A stretch of 15,162 bases of DNA, taken from NCBI GenBank assembly GCA_903821905.1, contig CAIJMQ010000053.1:1-15162 (forward strand), in the 5' to 3' direction. Position numbers and translations under genes: made by a program. Positions 14,435 to 15,162 of the stretch are shown here, one piece after another (the stretch's first letter is position 1; the number at the start of each line of letters is the position of its first letter). The stretch is from an uncultured bacterium. GTDB lineage: Bacteria > CAIJMQ01. The notes below the pieces were generated by a model. The model saw nothing but the letters and a program-made list of their open reading frames with translations, was not told the origin of the DNA and ran no database searches.

Positions 14435-14872
14435 ATGGAATTAATTATCCAACTAAACAGGAAAGAAAAGAAAGAAGCTGAAAAATACAGAAATATAATA
14501 TTGAAATCCTGTGAGATAGCTTTGTCTTTCCTTGATAAAAAAGAAAAATCTTTCAGTGTTTTGCTGACAGATAACCAGGAAATCAAAAAACTTAACAAGA
14601 AATATCGCAATGGAGACTATCCAACAGATGTTCTCGCTTTTCCTTATGGAGAAAAGAGTTCATCTTATATTGGAGATATTGTAATTTCACTGCACAAGGC
14701 AAAAGAACAGGCCATAACATATAAAGAAGAGTTAAAAAACGAACTCGCACGATTAGTAATTCACGGCATTCTTCATCTTTTGGGGGAAACCGATACTACA
14801 TCCAAATCAAAAAAAAAGATGTGGGATAAACAGGAGAAAATACTGTCCTTACTCAAAAGAGAGAAGTTTTAG
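14435..14872 (+). CDS. ybeY: Endoribonuclease YbeY / rRNA maturation factor
   Basis: YbeY is a metal-dependent RNase needed for 3'-end maturation of 16S rRNA and for ribosome quality control. The 145 residues match the family. NKKYRNGDYPTDVLAFPYG is the conserved N-terminal block (with the usual Arg), followed by IGDIVISL and the metal motif. That motif reads HGILHLLGETDT, with H110 and H114 in place, but the third ligand, normally His in GYDH, is Asp120 here, with an ET in front of it. This is unusual; a carboxylate could still bind the metal. Only a weak GAGA lies before the ATG. The TAG stop overlaps the SD of the next gene. Confidence 0.92.
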   Translation: MELIIQLNRKEKKEAEKYRNIILKSCEIALSFLDKKEKSFSVLLTDNQEIKKLNKKYRNGDYPTDVLAFPYGEKSSSYIGDIVISLHKAKEQAITYKEELKNELARLVIHGILHLLGETDTTSKSKKKMWDKQEKILSLLKREKF

Positions 14873-14880
14873 GAGGAAAA

Positions 14881-15162
14881 ATGAACAAGATGGCAAGAGA
14901 AATAAGAACTAATTTTATAACAGGATTTTTAGTAGTTCTACCTGTAATAATTACTCTTTGGGTTATATGGATTGTTACATCTAAAGTTGTTACATTTTCT
15001 CTGATCCTATTACCCAAAACCATATCACCGTTTACAAAAGCTTTGTTTTCTTTATTCATAATCACATTAAGCATACTAGTAATCATTTTGATTGGTATTA
15101 CTACAAGATATGTAATAGGAAGAAGGTTTCTTGGTTTTGCAGACAGATTTATACAAAAAATC
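14881..15162 (+). CDS. DUF502 family membrane protein, 3' partial
   Basis: There are 94 codons, open to the window end. The start ATG 14881 has a textbook AGGAGG at 14871-14876, overlapping the ybeY stop, so the two are co-translated. After a short basic N-terminus come two hydrophobic segments (about 12-35: FITGFLVVLPVIITLWVIWI; about 49-72: LFSLFIITLSILVIILIGI). Then TTRYVIGRRFLGFADRFIQKI follows, the characteristic IGRR-x-L segment of DUF502. The family is widespread in bacteria, integral to the inner membrane, and without a settled function. Confidence 0.88.
   Translation, partial: MNKMAREIRTNFITGFLVVLPVIITLWVIWIVTSKVVTFSLILLPKTISPFTKALFSLFIITLSILVIILIGITTRYVIGRRFLGFADRFIQKI

Overview
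The window reads as chromosomal DNA from an uncultivated, AT-rich, diderm (Gram-negative-type) bacterium. An apolipoprotein N-acyltransferase, an AsmA-like exported protein, a pseudopilin-type tail and a DUF502 membrane protein all point to a two-membrane envelope. The LeuB variant (motif [13 protein letters not shown]) and the general gene style suggest a Planctomycetota/Omnitrophota-like or neighbouring candidate phylum. That placement is an impression from family resemblance and is weakly supported. I see no rRNA, tRNA, CRISPR array, transposase or phage gene.

Layout. (1) 1-455 (+): 3' end of an FAD-linked oxidase (GlcD / D-lactate dehydrogenase type). (2) 527-1654 (-): an unusual double nucleoside diphosphate kinase whose first domain has lost its catalytic residues. 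(3) 1710-2635 (-): a broken gene in which a GYF_2-domain membrane protein is frameshifted and its last part is replaced by a pseudopilin C-terminus (DGHVQW motif). (4) 2734-4260 (+): lnt, divergent from the broken gene and convergent with folC. (5) 4275-12084 (-): a long, tightly packed run transcribed as prfB - tsaC - rpiB - ilvE - clpC - AsmA-like gene - folC, with two 4-nt stop/start overlaps. prfB carries the classic RF2 programmed +1 frameshift site, so its true product starts at 12084 and is 364 residues long. (6) 12221-15162 (+): leuB, then phoH - ybeY - DUF502 gene, the last cut by the window end.

How the genes fit together. The minus-strand run mixes translation (prfB, tsaC), central carbon and cofactor metabolism (rpiB, folC), branched-chain amino acids (ilvE, with leuB diverging from the same intergenic region), protein quality control (clpC) and an envelope protein. 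The phoH-ybeY pair is the common RNA-metabolism/ribosome-maturation pair.

The window is mostly housekeeping. Its less ordinary parts are the degenerate double NDK, the frameshifted GYF/pseudopilin chimera, a short GAAATCC repeat built in frame into lnt next to the catalytic Cys, a YbeY lacking its third metal-binding His, a promoter that implies a leaderless phoH mRNA, and two inverted repeats in divergent intergenic regions. No stretch longer than about 135 bases lacks a gene.
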